A stretch of DNA of 64,000 nt from Streptomyces sp. NBC_00224 (lineage in GTDB: Bacteria > Actinomycetota > Actinomycetes > Streptomycetales > Streptomycetaceae): the NCBI RefSeq assembly GCF_041435195.1, contig NZ_CP108106.1:2356001-2420000 (forward strand), given 5' to 3'. This document shows positions 17,483 through 29,681 of the stretch, piece after piece; within the stretch, counting starts at the first letter, position 1; the number at the start of each line of letters is the position of its first letter. Both the position numbers and the translations under genes were made by a program. The notes below the pieces were generated by a model that made no database searches, was not told the origin of the DNA, and worked only from the letters and a program-made list of their open reading frames with translations.

Positions 17483-18733
17483 TTACGGGGTGGGCCGGGC
17501 CATCGCCGCCACGAAGGCCTTCTCGACGTCGGCCGCCGAGAGCACTCCGTAGATCTCTCCGGTCTCCTCGACGACCAGGTACTCGGTGGCGGGGGTGGCG
17601 CGGAGCTTGTCGAGGAGCGGTTCGCCGGCCAGCTCGGCCGGGACGCGCATGCCATCGGTGAGGTCCTGGGCGAGCCCGCTGACCGCGACCCAGGGGCGGC
17701 GGTGCTCCGGTACACCGACGATGGCGGCCTCGCGGACCAGGCCGGTGGGGTCGCCGTGGCCGTCGACGACGACCAGGGCGCGCGCCCCGGCCTCGTTGGC
17801 CCGGCGCAGCGCCTCGGAGAGGGGGGTGGCCGACTCGACGGGGACGGCCCGGCGGGTGAGGTTGCGGGCGCGCAGCTCCGGCAGGTGCTCGCGCAGCCGG
17901 GCCATCCGCAGGCTGTTGCCCGCGCCGGTCCAGATGATCGCGGCGAGGATCGCGGCGAGCAGCGCGTCGGTGACGGTGTCCATGCCGTCGACCTCTTCGG
18001 GCGCGTTGCCGAGGGCGCCGGTCTGGGTGAGCAGCGGGAGGCCGATGAGGACGGTGACGGCGAGGGCACGGCCGACCCAGGCGGCGGCGACGGTGCCGCT
18101 CATGGGCTTGCCGGTGATCTTCCACACGACGGCGCGGAGCATCCGGCCGCCGTCCAGCGGCAGACCGGGCAGCAGGTTGAAGCCCGCCACGATCAGGTTG
18201 GAGATCATCAGCCCGGCGAGCAGGACCCCGGGGACGGTGCCGGGCTCGACGGCCTGCATCCCGATGTAGAACAGGCCGGACAGGACCAGGGAGAGCAGCG
18301 GGCCGACGAAGGCGAGCACGAACTCGCGGCCCGGCGTCTCGGTCTCCTTCTCGATCTCGGAGACACCGCCGAAGAACTGGAGCTGGATACGGCGCACGGG
18401 GAGCTTGAAGCGCAGCGCGGCGACGGTGTGGGCGAGCTCGTGCACCAGCACCGAGGCGTAGAAGGCGACCGCGAAGAAGAGCGAGACGAGGTAGCGGGCG
18501 GCGCCGAGCTCGGGCAGCACGCGGTCGAGCTGGCCGCCGAAGACCCAGGTGATGAGGGCGGCGACCAGGAACCAGCTGGGTGCGACGTAGACCGGCACGC
18601 CGAACGGGCGCCCCATGAGGATTCCGCCGCCCGGCTCGGGTCCACGGGGCGACTTGCCGTTGTCGGGCGCGGCGCCGGGACCTTCGTCCCCCGCGCCGGA
18701 CTGCGGCCTTTTGCTGTCGCCGCTCTCGTCCAC
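17483..18733 (-). CDS. Site-2-protease-family (M50) zinc metalloprotease with CBS domains
   Basis: A 416-aa intramembrane protease. After a disordered polar N-terminus of about 40 residues, the membrane core has the zinc motif HELAH (His98, Glu99, His102) and the third ligand motif NLLPGLPLDGGR (about residues 185-196), with five or six predicted spans. The C-terminal third (about 275-410) holds a pair of CBS motifs (AVPVESATPLSEALRRA, VEETGEIYGVLSAADVEKAF), which suggests control by adenosyl ligands. This SpoIVFB-like group III layout cleaves membrane-bound transcription factors or signal peptides. The substrate is unknown. The gene is divergent from the RecB-like nuclease gene. Confidence 0.93.
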   Translation of the reverse strand: MDESGDSKRPQSGAGDEGPGAAPDNGKSPRGPEPGGGILMGRPFGVPVYVAPSWFLVAALITWVFGGQLDRVLPELGAARYLVSLFFAVAFYASVLVHELAHTVAALRFKLPVRRIQLQFFGGVSEIEKETETPGREFVLAFVGPLLSLVLSGLFYIGMQAVEPGTVPGVLLAGLMISNLIVAGFNLLPGLPLDGGRMLRAVVWKITGKPMSGTVAAAWVGRALAVTVLIGLPLLTQTGALGNAPEEVDGMDTVTDALLAAILAAIIWTGAGNSLRMARLREHLPELRARNLTRRAVPVESATPLSEALRRANEAGARALVVVDGHGDPTGLVREAAIVGVPEHRRPWVAVSGLAQDLTDGMRVPAELAGEPLLDKLRATPATEYLVVEETGEIYGVLSAADVEKAFVAAMARPTP

Positions 18734-18836
18734 GGTGTCCCTTCGTCGGTGCTTCTGTCTCGATCATGCAGTGTGAGGGGGCTCGTCGTCGATGGTATTC
18801 CGCTCGCTGTCAGTGGCGGGTCGTAGGGTCTGTGTC

Positions 18837-19727
18837 ATGGATACGAGCACCGGAGGGGCCGCGGCGGCCCAGCGCCCCGCGTCGTTGTCGCCGTCGCGGG
18901 CGAACGACTTCATGCAGTGCCCCTTGCTGTACCGGTTCCGGGTGATCGACAAGCTCCCCGAGAAGCCGAGCGAGGCGGCGACGCGCGGCACGCTGGTGCA
19001 CGCGGTGCTGGAGCGCCTCTTCGACGACCCGGCGGCGGAGCGGACCGCTCCGCGCGCGAAGGCGATGATTCCCGGCCAGTGGGACCGGCTCCTTGAGTCG
19101 AAGCCGGAGCTCACGGAGCTGTTCGCCGAGGACACCGGGGGCGAGCGGCTGACCAAGTGGCTGGCGGATGCCGAGCGGCTGGTGGAGCGGTGGTTCTCGC
19201 TGGAGGATCCGACGCTTCTGGAGCCGGTGGAGCGGGAGTTCTTCGTCGAGACGGAGCTGGAGTCGGGGCTGCGGCTGCGCGGGGTGATCGACCGGGTCGA
19301 CGTGGCGCCGACCGGTGAGGTCCGCATCGTCGACTACAAGACGGGCAAGGCCCCGCGTCCGGAGTACGCGGAGGGCGCGCTGTTCCAGATGAAGTTCTAC
19401 GCCCTGGTGGTGTGGCGGCTGAAGAACGTGCTGCCGCGCCGTCTCCAGCTGGTCTACCTGGGCAGCGGTGACGTGCTGACGTACGACCCGGTGGAGGCGG
19501 ATCTGCACCAGGTGGAGCGGAAGCTGCACGCTCTGTGGGAGGCGATCCGGCTGGCCACCGAGACGGGCGACTGGCGGCCGCGGCCGAGCAAGCTGTGCGG
19601 CTGGTGCGACCACCAGGCGGTCTGTCCGGAATTCGGGGGGACTCCCCCGGTCTATCCATTGCAGGTGCTCCCGGCCGGATCGACGCAGGATGAGCAGGGC
19701 AGAATGGACCCGGTCCAGCAATCCTGA
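18837..19727 (+). CDS. RecB/Cas4-type PD-(D/E)XK exonuclease with Fe-S cluster cysteines
   Basis: A 296-aa nuclease. The core active site is LRGVIDRVDV with a conserved Asp, then VRIVDYKTGK, the D-x-K-type motif of RecB-family nucleases. An N-terminal Cys28 (MQCPLLYRFR) pairs with C-terminal Cys254, Cys257 and Cys263 (CGWCDHQAVC), the four-cysteine iron-sulfur staple seen in AddB and Cas4. GTLVHAVLERL supplies the conserved His. No helicase domain is attached, so it resembles stand-alone Cas4-like exonucleases, but there is no CRISPR locus nearby. The ATG at 18837 gives the family N-terminus. The response regulator starts 12 bases downstream, so they share a transcript. Confidence 0.92.
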   Translation: MDTSTGGAAAAQRPASLSPSRANDFMQCPLLYRFRVIDKLPEKPSEAATRGTLVHAVLERLFDDPAAERTAPRAKAMIPGQWDRLLESKPELTELFAEDTGGERLTKWLADAERLVERWFSLEDPTLLEPVEREFFVETELESGLRLRGVIDRVDVAPTGEVRIVDYKTGKAPRPEYAEGALFQMKFYALVVWRLKNVLPRRLQLVYLGSGDVLTYDPVEADLHQVERKLHALWEAIRLATETGDWRPRPSKLCGWCDHQAVCPEFGGTPPVYPLQVLPAGSTQDEQGRMDPVQQS

Positions 19728-19739
19728 TGAGGAGTTCCC

Positions 19740-20411
19740 GTGGCTATCCGCGTCCTACTGGTCGACGACCAGCCGCTGCTGCGCACCGGTTTCCGGATGA
19801 TCCTGGAGGCCGAGCAGGACATCGCGGTGGTGGGCGAGGCCGGTGACGGTCTCCAGGCCCTCGACCAGGTGCGGGCGCTCCAGCCCGATGTGGTGCTGAT
19901 GGACATCCGGATGCCCCGGATGGACGGTGTGGAGGCGACCCGGCAGATCAGCGGCCCGGGCAAGGACGGCCCGGCGAAGGTGCTGGTGCTGACCACGTTC
20001 GACCTCGACGAGTACGTGGTGGAGGCGCTGAAGGCGGGGGCCAGCGGCTTCCTGCTGAAGGACGCACCCGCCAATGAGCTGGTGCAGGCGATCCGGGTGG
20101 TCGCGGCGGGCGAGGCGATGCTCGCCCCGTCGATCACGCGCCGCCTGCTCGACAAGTACGCGGACCATCTGCCCTCGGGCGAGGAGCCGGTCCCGGACAC
20201 GCTGCACACGCTCACCGACCGCGAGGTCGAGGTCCTGAAGCTGGTGGCGCGCGGGCTCTCCAACGCGGAGATCGCCGCGGATCTGTTCGTCAGCGAGACG
20301 ACGGTGAAGACGCACGTCGGCCATGTGCTGACGAAGCTGGGGCTGCGCGACCGCGTCCAGGCGGCGGTGTACGCGTACGAGAGCGGACTGGTCCGGCCCG
20401 GAGCGCAGTAG
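19740..20411 (+). CDS. Orphan NarL/LuxR-type response regulator
   Basis: A 223-aa response regulator. The receiver domain has the acidic pocket Asp9/Asp10 (LLVDDQ), the phospho-acceptor Asp55 (VVLMDIRMPRMDG), the Thr switch (VLVLTTFD) and Lys in GFLLKDAP. A short linker leads to a LuxR-type HTH: LTDREVEVLKLVARGLSNAEIAADLFVSETTVKTHV (about residues 158-193). The start is GTG 19740 after GAGGAG. It follows the RecB-like nuclease by 12 bases, and no histidine kinase is encoded in the window. All phosphorylation residues are intact, so it is probably served by a kinase elsewhere. Confidence 0.95.
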   Translation: MAIRVLLVDDQPLLRTGFRMILEAEQDIAVVGEAGDGLQALDQVRALQPDVVLMDIRMPRMDGVEATRQISGPGKDGPAKVLVLTTFDLDEYVVEALKAGASGFLLKDAPANELVQAIRVVAAGEAMLAPSITRRLLDKYADHLPSGEEPVPDTLHTLTDREVEVLKLVARGLSNAEIAADLFVSETTVKTHVGHVLTKLGLRDRVQAAVYAYESGLVRPGAQ

Positions 20412-20417
20412 AAAAAA

Positions 20418-20446
20418 GGGGTGCGGAGGCTAAGCCCCCGCACCCC
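20418..20446. terminator. Bidirectional hairpin terminator
   Basis: 9-bp GC arms (20418-20426 and 20438-20446) between the converging response regulator and solute-binding protein genes. An A-run lies just before the left arm, giving a U-run for the minus-strand transcript. Confidence 0.82.
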
Positions 20447-20464
20447 CTCGGGGCCGCGCCCCCG

Positions 20465-22051
20465 CTAGTTCTTGCTGATCTCCCAGAACCGGAACACGGT
20501 CGACGGGTCCAGGGTCCACTCCAGGCCGACCACGCCCTCGCGGGCCACCGCGTACTGCTTGCCCTGCCACAGCGGCAGGAGCGGCAGGTCCGCGGCGACG
20601 AGGTCCTGGAGGCGGGCGAAGTCGGCCTCGGTGGCCGAGCGGTCTTCCGTGGCGGCCGTCGACGGGATGATCTCGTCGGTGATCGCCTTGTTCACGTAGT
20701 GGTTGGACAGCACGTTGTCCTTGCCGAAGAACGGCGAGGTGAAGTTGTCCGGGTCCGGGTAGTCCGGGATCCAGCCCTTCACGTACACGCCGTACTTGCC
20801 GGCCGCGATGTCCTTCTCGTACTGCTTGAACTCGACGGACTGCACCTCGGCGTCGAACAGCCCGCTCGCGTTGAGCTGCTTGGCGATGGCCCGCATCTCG
20901 TCGTCGGTGCCCGGTCCGTAGCGGATGGGCGTGGACCACAGGGTGAGCTTCACCTTGCCGGTGATGCCGGCCTTGTGCAGGACCTGCTTGGCCTTCGCGG
21001 GCTGCGGGCTGCCGCCGTACATGTCGAACAGCGAGGTGCTGTGCGCGGTGATGCCGGACGGGACGATCGAATAGAGCGGCGTCGCGGTCGACTTGTAGAC
21101 GTCGCGCACCAGCGCCTCGCGGTCGACGAGGTAGGCGATGGCCTTGCGGACGGCGGGCTTGCCGGCGACCGCGTCGTTCATGTTGAAGACCAGGTGCTGG
21201 ACCTCGGCGCTGGTGCCCTCGACGACCTTGACGCCCTTCTTGTCCACCACGCTGGTGGCCTGGAGGTCGGCGATGTCCTTGGCGGTGAGACCGCGGTAGG
21301 CGAGGTCCACGTCGCCGTTCTTCAGCGCGTCCGCCAGGTCCTTCTGCCGGCCGTGGAAGAGCTTCATGGTCATGCCGGAGTTCTTGACCTTGGCATTGCC
21401 CTTGTAGCTGGAGTTGACCGAGAAGCTCGCCTGCTTCTCGCCGAACGCGTCCAGCTTGTAGACGCCCGAGCCGACCGCCTTGCCGTCGGTGCGCAGCTTG
21501 TCCGCCGGGTACGTCTCGTGGTCGACGATCGAGCCGGCACCGGAGGCGATCTTGCTGGGGAAGGTGGCGTCCGGCACCTTGAGGTGGAAGACGACGGTCT
21601 GCTCGTTCGGGGTGTCGATCTTGCCCAGGGTGGAGAGCAGCGGCGCGGGCCCGTTGGCGTCGTTGATCTTCAGTACCCGCTGGAACGAGAACTTGACGTC
21701 CTCGGAGGTCAGCGCGTGGCCGTTGGAGAACTTCAGACCGGAGCGCAGGGTGCAGCGGAAGACCTGGGAGCCGCCCTTGTCGAACGAGCAGCGCTCGGCC
21801 GCCTCGGGCTGCGGGGCGGTGCTCCCCTTGGGGAAGCTGAGCAGCGACTGGAAGACGTTGTTGAACAGCAGCCAGGAGCCCGGGTCGTAACCGGAGGCCG
21901 GGTCGGTGGCCAGGATGTCGTCCGACATTCCCATGACCACCGACGCGCCGCTCCCGGACGAGGACCCGTCCTCCGAGCCGCAGCCGCTGAGGAGACCGGC
22001 TGCCAGCCCCGCGGCGAGCGGGGCCGTCAGCCATCGGTTCCGTATCTTCAC
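20465..22051 (-). CDS. ABC transporter solute-binding lipoprotein, family 5 (oligopeptide type)
   Basis: A 528-aa extracellular binding protein. The GTG at 22051 follows a GAGG site and gives a signal peptide with lipobox LSGC (GLAAGLLSGCGS). The mature part has SBP family 5 signatures: DPASGYDPGSWLLFNNVFQSL, FSNGHALTSEDVKFSFQRVL and AVRKAIAYLVDREALV. It lies 109 bases after a paralogue on the same strand, and the two align over their whole length. No permease or ATPase genes are adjacent, so it must use a transport complex encoded elsewhere or serve in sensing. The ligand is unknown, probably a peptide or nickel-like complex. Confidence 0.92.
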   Translation of the reverse strand: MKIRNRWLTAPLAAGLAAGLLSGCGSEDGSSSGSGASVVMGMSDDILATDPASGYDPGSWLLFNNVFQSLLSFPKGSTAPQPEAAERCSFDKGGSQVFRCTLRSGLKFSNGHALTSEDVKFSFQRVLKINDANGPAPLLSTLGKIDTPNEQTVVFHLKVPDATFPSKIASGAGSIVDHETYPADKLRTDGKAVGSGVYKLDAFGEKQASFSVNSSYKGNAKVKNSGMTMKLFHGRQKDLADALKNGDVDLAYRGLTAKDIADLQATSVVDKKGVKVVEGTSAEVQHLVFNMNDAVAGKPAVRKAIAYLVDREALVRDVYKSTATPLYSIVPSGITAHSTSLFDMYGGSPQPAKAKQVLHKAGITGKVKLTLWSTPIRYGPGTDDEMRAIAKQLNASGLFDAEVQSVEFKQYEKDIAAGKYGVYVKGWIPDYPDPDNFTSPFFGKDNVLSNHYVNKAITDEIIPSTAATEDRSATEADFARLQDLVAADLPLLPLWQGKQYAVAREGVVGLEWTLDPSTVFRFWEISKN

Positions 22052-22160
22052 GTGCAAGTGCCTCACAGTCGTTGTTCGGCTGGGGTCCGGGTTGTCCCGG
22101 GGAGACGCAGCCTCACTGAAATTGCTTGCCGGCACGTGAATATCGCGGCCGGGTCCTGCG

Positions 22161-23759
22161 TTACTTCACGCCGCGGCCCAGCTCCCAGAGCTGGAGGTCG
22201 GCGGAGGAGTTGAGCGCCCACTCGGTGCCCGTGATCTCGCTGCGGGCGGCGACGTACTGCTTGCCCTGCCACAGCGGCAGTACGGGGACGTCGTTGGCGA
22301 CGATGTCCTGGATCTTCTCGAACGGCTTGGAGGCCTGGTTGCGGTCGGCCGCGACGCGGGATTCCGGGATCAGGGTGTTGCGCACCTCGACGTTGGAATA
22401 CGGCGAGTTGAGGAAGTTGTCGCGGCCGAGGAAGGGCGCGACGTAGTTGTCCGGGTCCGGGAAGTCGGGGAACCAGCCGAGGCCGTAGACGGCGTACTCG
22501 CCGGCCTTCTGGGCCGGGCGGTACTTGGGCCAGTCGGTCGCCTTGAGCGTGGTGGCGAACAGGCCGGTGGAGTTCAGCTGGTCCCGCAGGATCGAGAACT
22601 CCTTGGCGGTGCCCGGGCCGTAGTGGTCGCTCGTGTAGTTCAGCGTGAGCTTCACCGGGGTGGACACATTCGCGGCCTTCAGAATGGCGGAGGCCTTCTG
22701 CTTGCTCGGCTCGCCGTACTTGTTGAAGAACGAGTTGGTGTGCCCGGCGATCGAGGTCGGGATGAGCGAGTAGAGCGGCTCGGCGGTCGCCCCGTACACC
22801 TTGGAGGCCAGCGCGCCGCGGTCGACGACGGCGGCCATCGCCTGGCGGACGGCCTTGTTCTTCACCGACGGGTCGTTGGTGTTGAAGCCCAGGTAACGGA
22901 TTTCCAGGCCGGGCATCTCGACCAGGTTGACGTTCTTCGGCGGGGTGACCGAGTACTTCTGGATCTGGTCCGGCGACATGGAACGCGTCATCAGGTCGAT
23001 CTTGCCGGACTCCAGCTCGGCGCCCATGGAATCGGCGTCGGCGAACGAGCGCAGCTCGACCTTGTCGTTGTTGACCTTCAAGTCCCCCTTGTAATGGGGG
23101 TTCTTGCTGAAGACGGCCTTGACGACCTTGTCGCCGTCGTACTCGGCCTTGAGGGTGTACGGGCCGGAGCCGTCGACCTCGAAGCCGCCGCGCAGCGCCT
23201 TCGGCCGGTACTTGTCCTTCTGCACGATCGCGGCGGCGGGCGTCGCGAGCTTGTACGGGAAGGTGGCGTCCGGGGTCTTCAGATGGAAGACGATCTCGTC
23301 GTCGCCCTTGGTCTCCATCGTGTCGATGTTCTCAAGGAGCGCGACGGGACCGTTGCCGTCCTTGATGTTCAGGACGCGCTGGATGGAGTAGTGGACGTCG
23401 GCGGCGGTCAGCTTGGAGCCGTCGGCGAACTTGATGCCGCTGCGCAGCTTGCAGCGGTAGCTCTCGTTCTCCTTGTCGGTGAACGAGCAGCTGGAGGCCG
23501 CGTCCGGGACGGGCTCGCCGCCGCCGCGCGGGACGTGGACGAGCATCTGCACGGTCTGGCGCAGCACGTTCCAGGCACCGGTGTCGTACGCGTAGGCCGG
23601 GTCGAAGGGAGCGGGCGCGTCCTTGGTGACCACGAACTGGTCCGTGGTGCCCACGACGATGGCCTTGCCGCCGCCCCCACTTCCTGCCCCGCCACATGCG
23701 GCGAGTACGGGGGCGAGCAGGCCCACTACGGCCGGCAGCACCAAAGTCTTGCGGTTCAT
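22161..23759 (-). CDS. ABC transporter solute-binding lipoprotein, family 5, paralogue of the downstream gene
   Basis: A 532-aa lipoprotein with signal MNRKTLVLPAVVGLLAPV and lipobox LAAC. A Gly-rich tether precedes the binding domain. Family 5 motifs match those of the downstream paralogue: YDTGAWNVLRQTVQML, FADGSKLTAADVHYSIQRVL and AVRQAMAAVVDRGALA. The ATG at 23759 is preferred over 23813 because it opens directly into the signal peptide. The tandem pair probably arose by duplication and divergence, with different ligands. It has no transporter partners in the window. Its promoter lies in the long region upstream. Confidence 0.92.
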   Translation of the reverse strand: MNRKTLVLPAVVGLLAPVLAACGGAGSGGGGKAIVVGTTDQFVVTKDAPAPFDPAYAYDTGAWNVLRQTVQMLVHVPRGGGEPVPDAASSCSFTDKENESYRCKLRSGIKFADGSKLTAADVHYSIQRVLNIKDGNGPVALLENIDTMETKGDDEIVFHLKTPDATFPYKLATPAAAIVQKDKYRPKALRGGFEVDGSGPYTLKAEYDGDKVVKAVFSKNPHYKGDLKVNNDKVELRSFADADSMGAELESGKIDLMTRSMSPDQIQKYSVTPPKNVNLVEMPGLEIRYLGFNTNDPSVKNKAVRQAMAAVVDRGALASKVYGATAEPLYSLIPTSIAGHTNSFFNKYGEPSKQKASAILKAANVSTPVKLTLNYTSDHYGPGTAKEFSILRDQLNSTGLFATTLKATDWPKYRPAQKAGEYAVYGLGWFPDFPDPDNYVAPFLGRDNFLNSPYSNVEVRNTLIPESRVAADRNQASKPFEKIQDIVANDVPVLPLWQGKQYVAARSEITGTEWALNSSADLQLWELGRGVK

Positions 23760-24065
23760 CCTGGACGTTCTCCCTATGTGTCCGGCACTGGGGTACAGCG
23801 GTGTACGAATCACTCCGCCGCGGCCGCCCGGTCGGGGCGGGGGCGATCGGGCCGGTACGTACGATCGGACCTGCGCGCCCGGCGGCTTGGTGGGTGCCGG
23901 GGCAGTTGAGGGTGCGGCGAAGTTCTCGCGACGAGATTAGTGGGCGGGCCGGGAAAGCCCGTACTGGGCCTGCTCCATTCACACGCCACGCAGTGGCCGG
24001 AAATAGCGGCCCGCCGATATCGAGGCGGCGGAATCTTTCGTACAGGAGATACCCAAACAGGACAC

Positions 24066-24098
24066 AAGGGCACCTCCCGAGCGCCGCGAGATGCCCTT
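24066..24098 (-). terminator. Imperfect hairpin, possible terminator of the HAD gene
   Basis: 11-bp arms with one mismatch (24066-24076 and 24088-24098), about 175 bases after the HAD stop. The distance makes terminator function uncertain. Confidence 0.4.
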
Positions 24099-24123
24099 GA
24101 AGCCGGTCACTGACGGCAGATCA

Positions 24124-24139
24124 GGTGACGAACGTCACC
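24124..24139. promoter_or_regulatory. Perfect short palindrome, possible operator
   Basis: GGTGACG-AA-CGTCACC, 7-bp perfect arms in gene-free DNA. It could be an operator or a weak hairpin. No regulator can be assigned. Confidence 0.35.
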
Positions 24140-24273
24140 CCCTTGACATGCATTGACGCGTCGTGAATTCCACCGTTGCGACGGTGCCGCGAAGCCCTTG
24201 CGAGGTCACGGAAAATGCACGGCCGGATGCGATGAGTTTGCGCCGCATTCAAGGGGCACGCTGTGTGAACGGA

Positions 24274-24975
24274 TCAGTTCATCCGTGTGATCAGGGTCCG
24301 CAGAAAAGCCAGGTCGACTTGTTCGAGGGAATCGACGACGACCCGGCCCGAGGCGGGCTCGATGGGCGCGACGGACGGCACCGCCACCACCCGGCAGCCG
24401 GCCGCCTCGGCGGCCGCCACACCGGTCGCGGTGTCCTCGACGACCGCGCATCTGGTGGGGTCCGCGCCGAGCCCGGAGGCGGCGAACAGATACGGATCGG
24501 GGTGCGGCTTGGTGCGGCCGACCTCGTCCCCGGCGACGGTGAGAGCGAAGTTGCGCGCGCCCAGCGAGTGCAGGACCCGGTCGATGATCCGCCGGTGCGA
24601 GGCCGAGACCAGGGCGGTCGGCACCGAGTGCTCGGCGAGCTCGCCGAGCAGCCGGGCGGCTCCCGGCATCAGCGGGACCCCGCGGCTGATGCGCGCCTCG
24701 AAGCGGTCGTTGAGCAGCACCGTGAGCTCGGGGACGGTGATGTCGGCGCCCGTCGCCTCGATGAGGAACCCGGCGCTGCGGGTCATGGGCCCGCCCACCA
24801 CGACATCGCGCCAGCTTTCGTGGAGAGGGTGGCCGAGCGCGGCGAAGACCTCCACCTCGGCGTCCCACCAGAACCCCTCGGTGTCGACCAGCGTGCCGTC
24901 CATGTCCAGGAAGACGGCTTCGAGGGCCGATCCTTCGGCCGTACCGGTAACGGGCACGGGAACCGTGGTGGTCAT
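24274..24975 (-). CDS. HAD-superfamily phosphatase
   Basis: A 233-aa haloacid-dehalogenase-type hydrolase. Motif I is FLDMDGTLVDTEG, with nucleophile Asp24 and acid/base Asp26. A four-helix cap follows (about residues 33-95). Motif II is ALVSASHRR, motif III is the Lys in VGRTKPHPDPYL, and motif IV is CAVVEDTATGVAAA. This is the beta-phosphoglucomutase/sugar phosphatase class (subfamily IA), and the substrate is not clear. The ATG at 24975 follows GGAGGTG. It lies downstream of metH but behind a strong hairpin, so it is transcribed separately. Confidence 0.93.
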   Translation of the reverse strand: MTTTVPVPVTGTAEGSALEAVFLDMDGTLVDTEGFWWDAEVEVFAALGHPLHESWRDVVVGGPMTRSAGFLIEATGADITVPELTVLLNDRFEARISRGVPLMPGAARLLGELAEHSVPTALVSASHRRIIDRVLHSLGARNFALTVAGDEVGRTKPHPDPYLFAASGLGADPTRCAVVEDTATGVAAAEAAGCRVVAVPSVAPIEPASGRVVVDSLEQVDLAFLRTLITRMN

Positions 24976-25002
24976 CCGGGCACACCTCCTGGAGGGACGA
25001 GA

Positions 25003-25031
25003 AGGCCGGTTCCCAGGGTGGGAACCGGCCT
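25003..25031 (-). terminator. Hairpin terminator downstream of metH
   Basis: Perfect 12-bp arms (25003-25014 and 25020-25031) with a 5-base loop, 74 bases after the metH stop and just before the HAD start. Confidence 0.85.
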
Positions 25032-25105
25032 GCGCTGGACCGACAAGTGTACGTCTCGGCAGCGGGAAACGCTCGTGATAAAGCTCGCGGCCGCCCCGCG
25101 ACCCG

Positions 25106-28636
<3,531 letters not shown>

Positions 28637-28871
28637 GGATCTGCTCCCTGGAGTGCGACGGCTGTCGGCTTTGCGGCGTCCGAGGGGAGGCCGCACCCGG
28701 TCAGGGTAACCGGGAGCGGGGCGGGTGGGCACAGGTGTCCCACGGGGCGGACTGCGAGGCGGGCCGCCCGGGTGACGGCCGGATGGCCCCGGTGGGTCTG
28801 TCATCTGAACTGGCCGGATGGTGGCGGGGACCGTCCATCACGGTGACACGAGGTCGACAACGGCCGATACT

Positions 28872-28888
28872 GTTCAGCATTGTCGAAC
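28872..28888. promoter_or_regulatory. Candidate GylR operator upstream of gylR
   Basis: Imperfect inverted repeat GTTC-AGCATTGTC-GAAC, 28 bases before the gylR ATG. The 12-base core GCATTGTCGAAC (28877-28888) recurs exactly upstream of glpF at 29912, which supports autoregulation by GylR. Confidence 0.6.
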
Positions 28889-28916
28889 TCAACGTTCCGA
28901 AGTGGGAGGAAGCGCG

Positions 28917-29681
28917 ATGGCGCGGAACATCCAGTCGCTCGAACGGGCGGCCGCCATGCTGCGGCTGCTCGCGGGCGGCGAGCGGCGGCTCGGCCTGTCC
29001 GAGGTGGCCTCCGCGCTCGGCCTGGCGAAGGGCACCGCGCACGGCATCCTGCGCACCCTCCAGGCGGAGGGGTTCGTCGAGCAGGACCCGGCCTCCGGCC
29101 GCTACCAGCTCGGCGCGGAGCTGCTGCGCCTGGGCAACAGCTATCTGGACGTCCACGAGCTGCGGGCGCGCGCCCTGGTGTGGACGGACGACCTGGCGCG
29201 CTCCAGCGGAGAGAGCGTGTACGTGGGCGTCCTGCACCAGCAGGGCGTGCTGATCATGCACCACGTCTTCCGGCCCGACGACAGCCGTCAGGTGCTGGAG
29301 GTCGGGGCGATGCAGCCACTGCACTCCACCGCGCTCGGCAAGGTCCTGTCGGCGTTCGACCCGGTGGCGCACACCGAGGCGGTGGACGGCGAGCGGACCG
29401 CGTTCACGCCCCGCACGGTGACCACGGGCGACGGCTTCGAGGAGCTGCTCGACCTGGCGCGGGCGCGCGGCTGGGCGAGCGACATGGAGGAGACCTGGGA
29501 CGGGGTGGCCTCGGTGGCCGCGCCGATCTTCGACCGGCGCCGGATGCCGGTGGGCGCGGTGGGGGTGACCGGGGCCGTGGAGCGCGTCTGCAAGGACGGC
29601 GAGGTCCGCTCCGAGCTGGTGGCGGCGGTGCGCGACTGCGCCCGCTCGGTCTCGCGCGATCTGGGCGCCGGCCGCTTCTGA
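28917..29681 (+). CDS. gylR: Glycerol operon regulator GylR (IclR family)
   Basis: GylR (254 aa, the length of the S. coelicolor protein) is the repressor/activator of glycerol catabolism. The N-terminal winged HTH is LSEVASALGLAKGTAHGILRTLQAEGF (about residues 24-50). The IclR effector domain (about 75-250) contains ALVWTDDLARSSGESVYVGV, HSTALGKVLSAF and GVASVAAPIFD. The ATG at 28917 follows GGGAGGAAGC. It stands directly before glpF-glpK-glpD, as in the gyl locus, and the same 12-base motif occurs in its own promoter and the operon promoter. The inducer in the known system is glycerol 3-phosphate or glycerol. Confidence 0.95.
   Translation: MARNIQSLERAAAMLRLLAGGERRLGLSEVASALGLAKGTAHGILRTLQAEGFVEQDPASGRYQLGAELLRLGNSYLDVHELRARALVWTDDLARSSGESVYVGVLHQQGVLIMHHVFRPDDSRQVLEVGAMQPLHSTALGKVLSAFDPVAHTEAVDGERTAFTPRTVTTGDGFEELLDLARARGWASDMEETWDGVASVAAPIFDRRRMPVGAVGVTGAVERVCKDGEVRSELVAAVRDCARSVSRDLGAGRF

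Larger units (their letters stand above)
23760..24273. other. Gene-free region between HAD gene end and solute-binding protein start
   Basis: 514 bases with no convincing coding frame. It should hold the promoter of the minus-strand solute-binding protein gene at its left end. Other contents are an imperfect hairpin (24066-24098) and a short perfect palindrome (24124-24139). A TTGACA box at 24143-24148 on the plus strand has no good -10 partner and no plus-strand gene follows. Confidence 0.6.

Noticed and set aside
24143..24170. TTGACA promoter box on the plus strand
   Set aside because: No acceptable -10 at 16-18 bases and no plus-strand gene downstream; the next gene is on the other strand.
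28637..28916. Possible cobalamin or SAM riboswitch upstream of metH
   Set aside because: I looked for the B12 box and for SAM-IV and SAH riboswitch conserved cores on the minus strand and found none.
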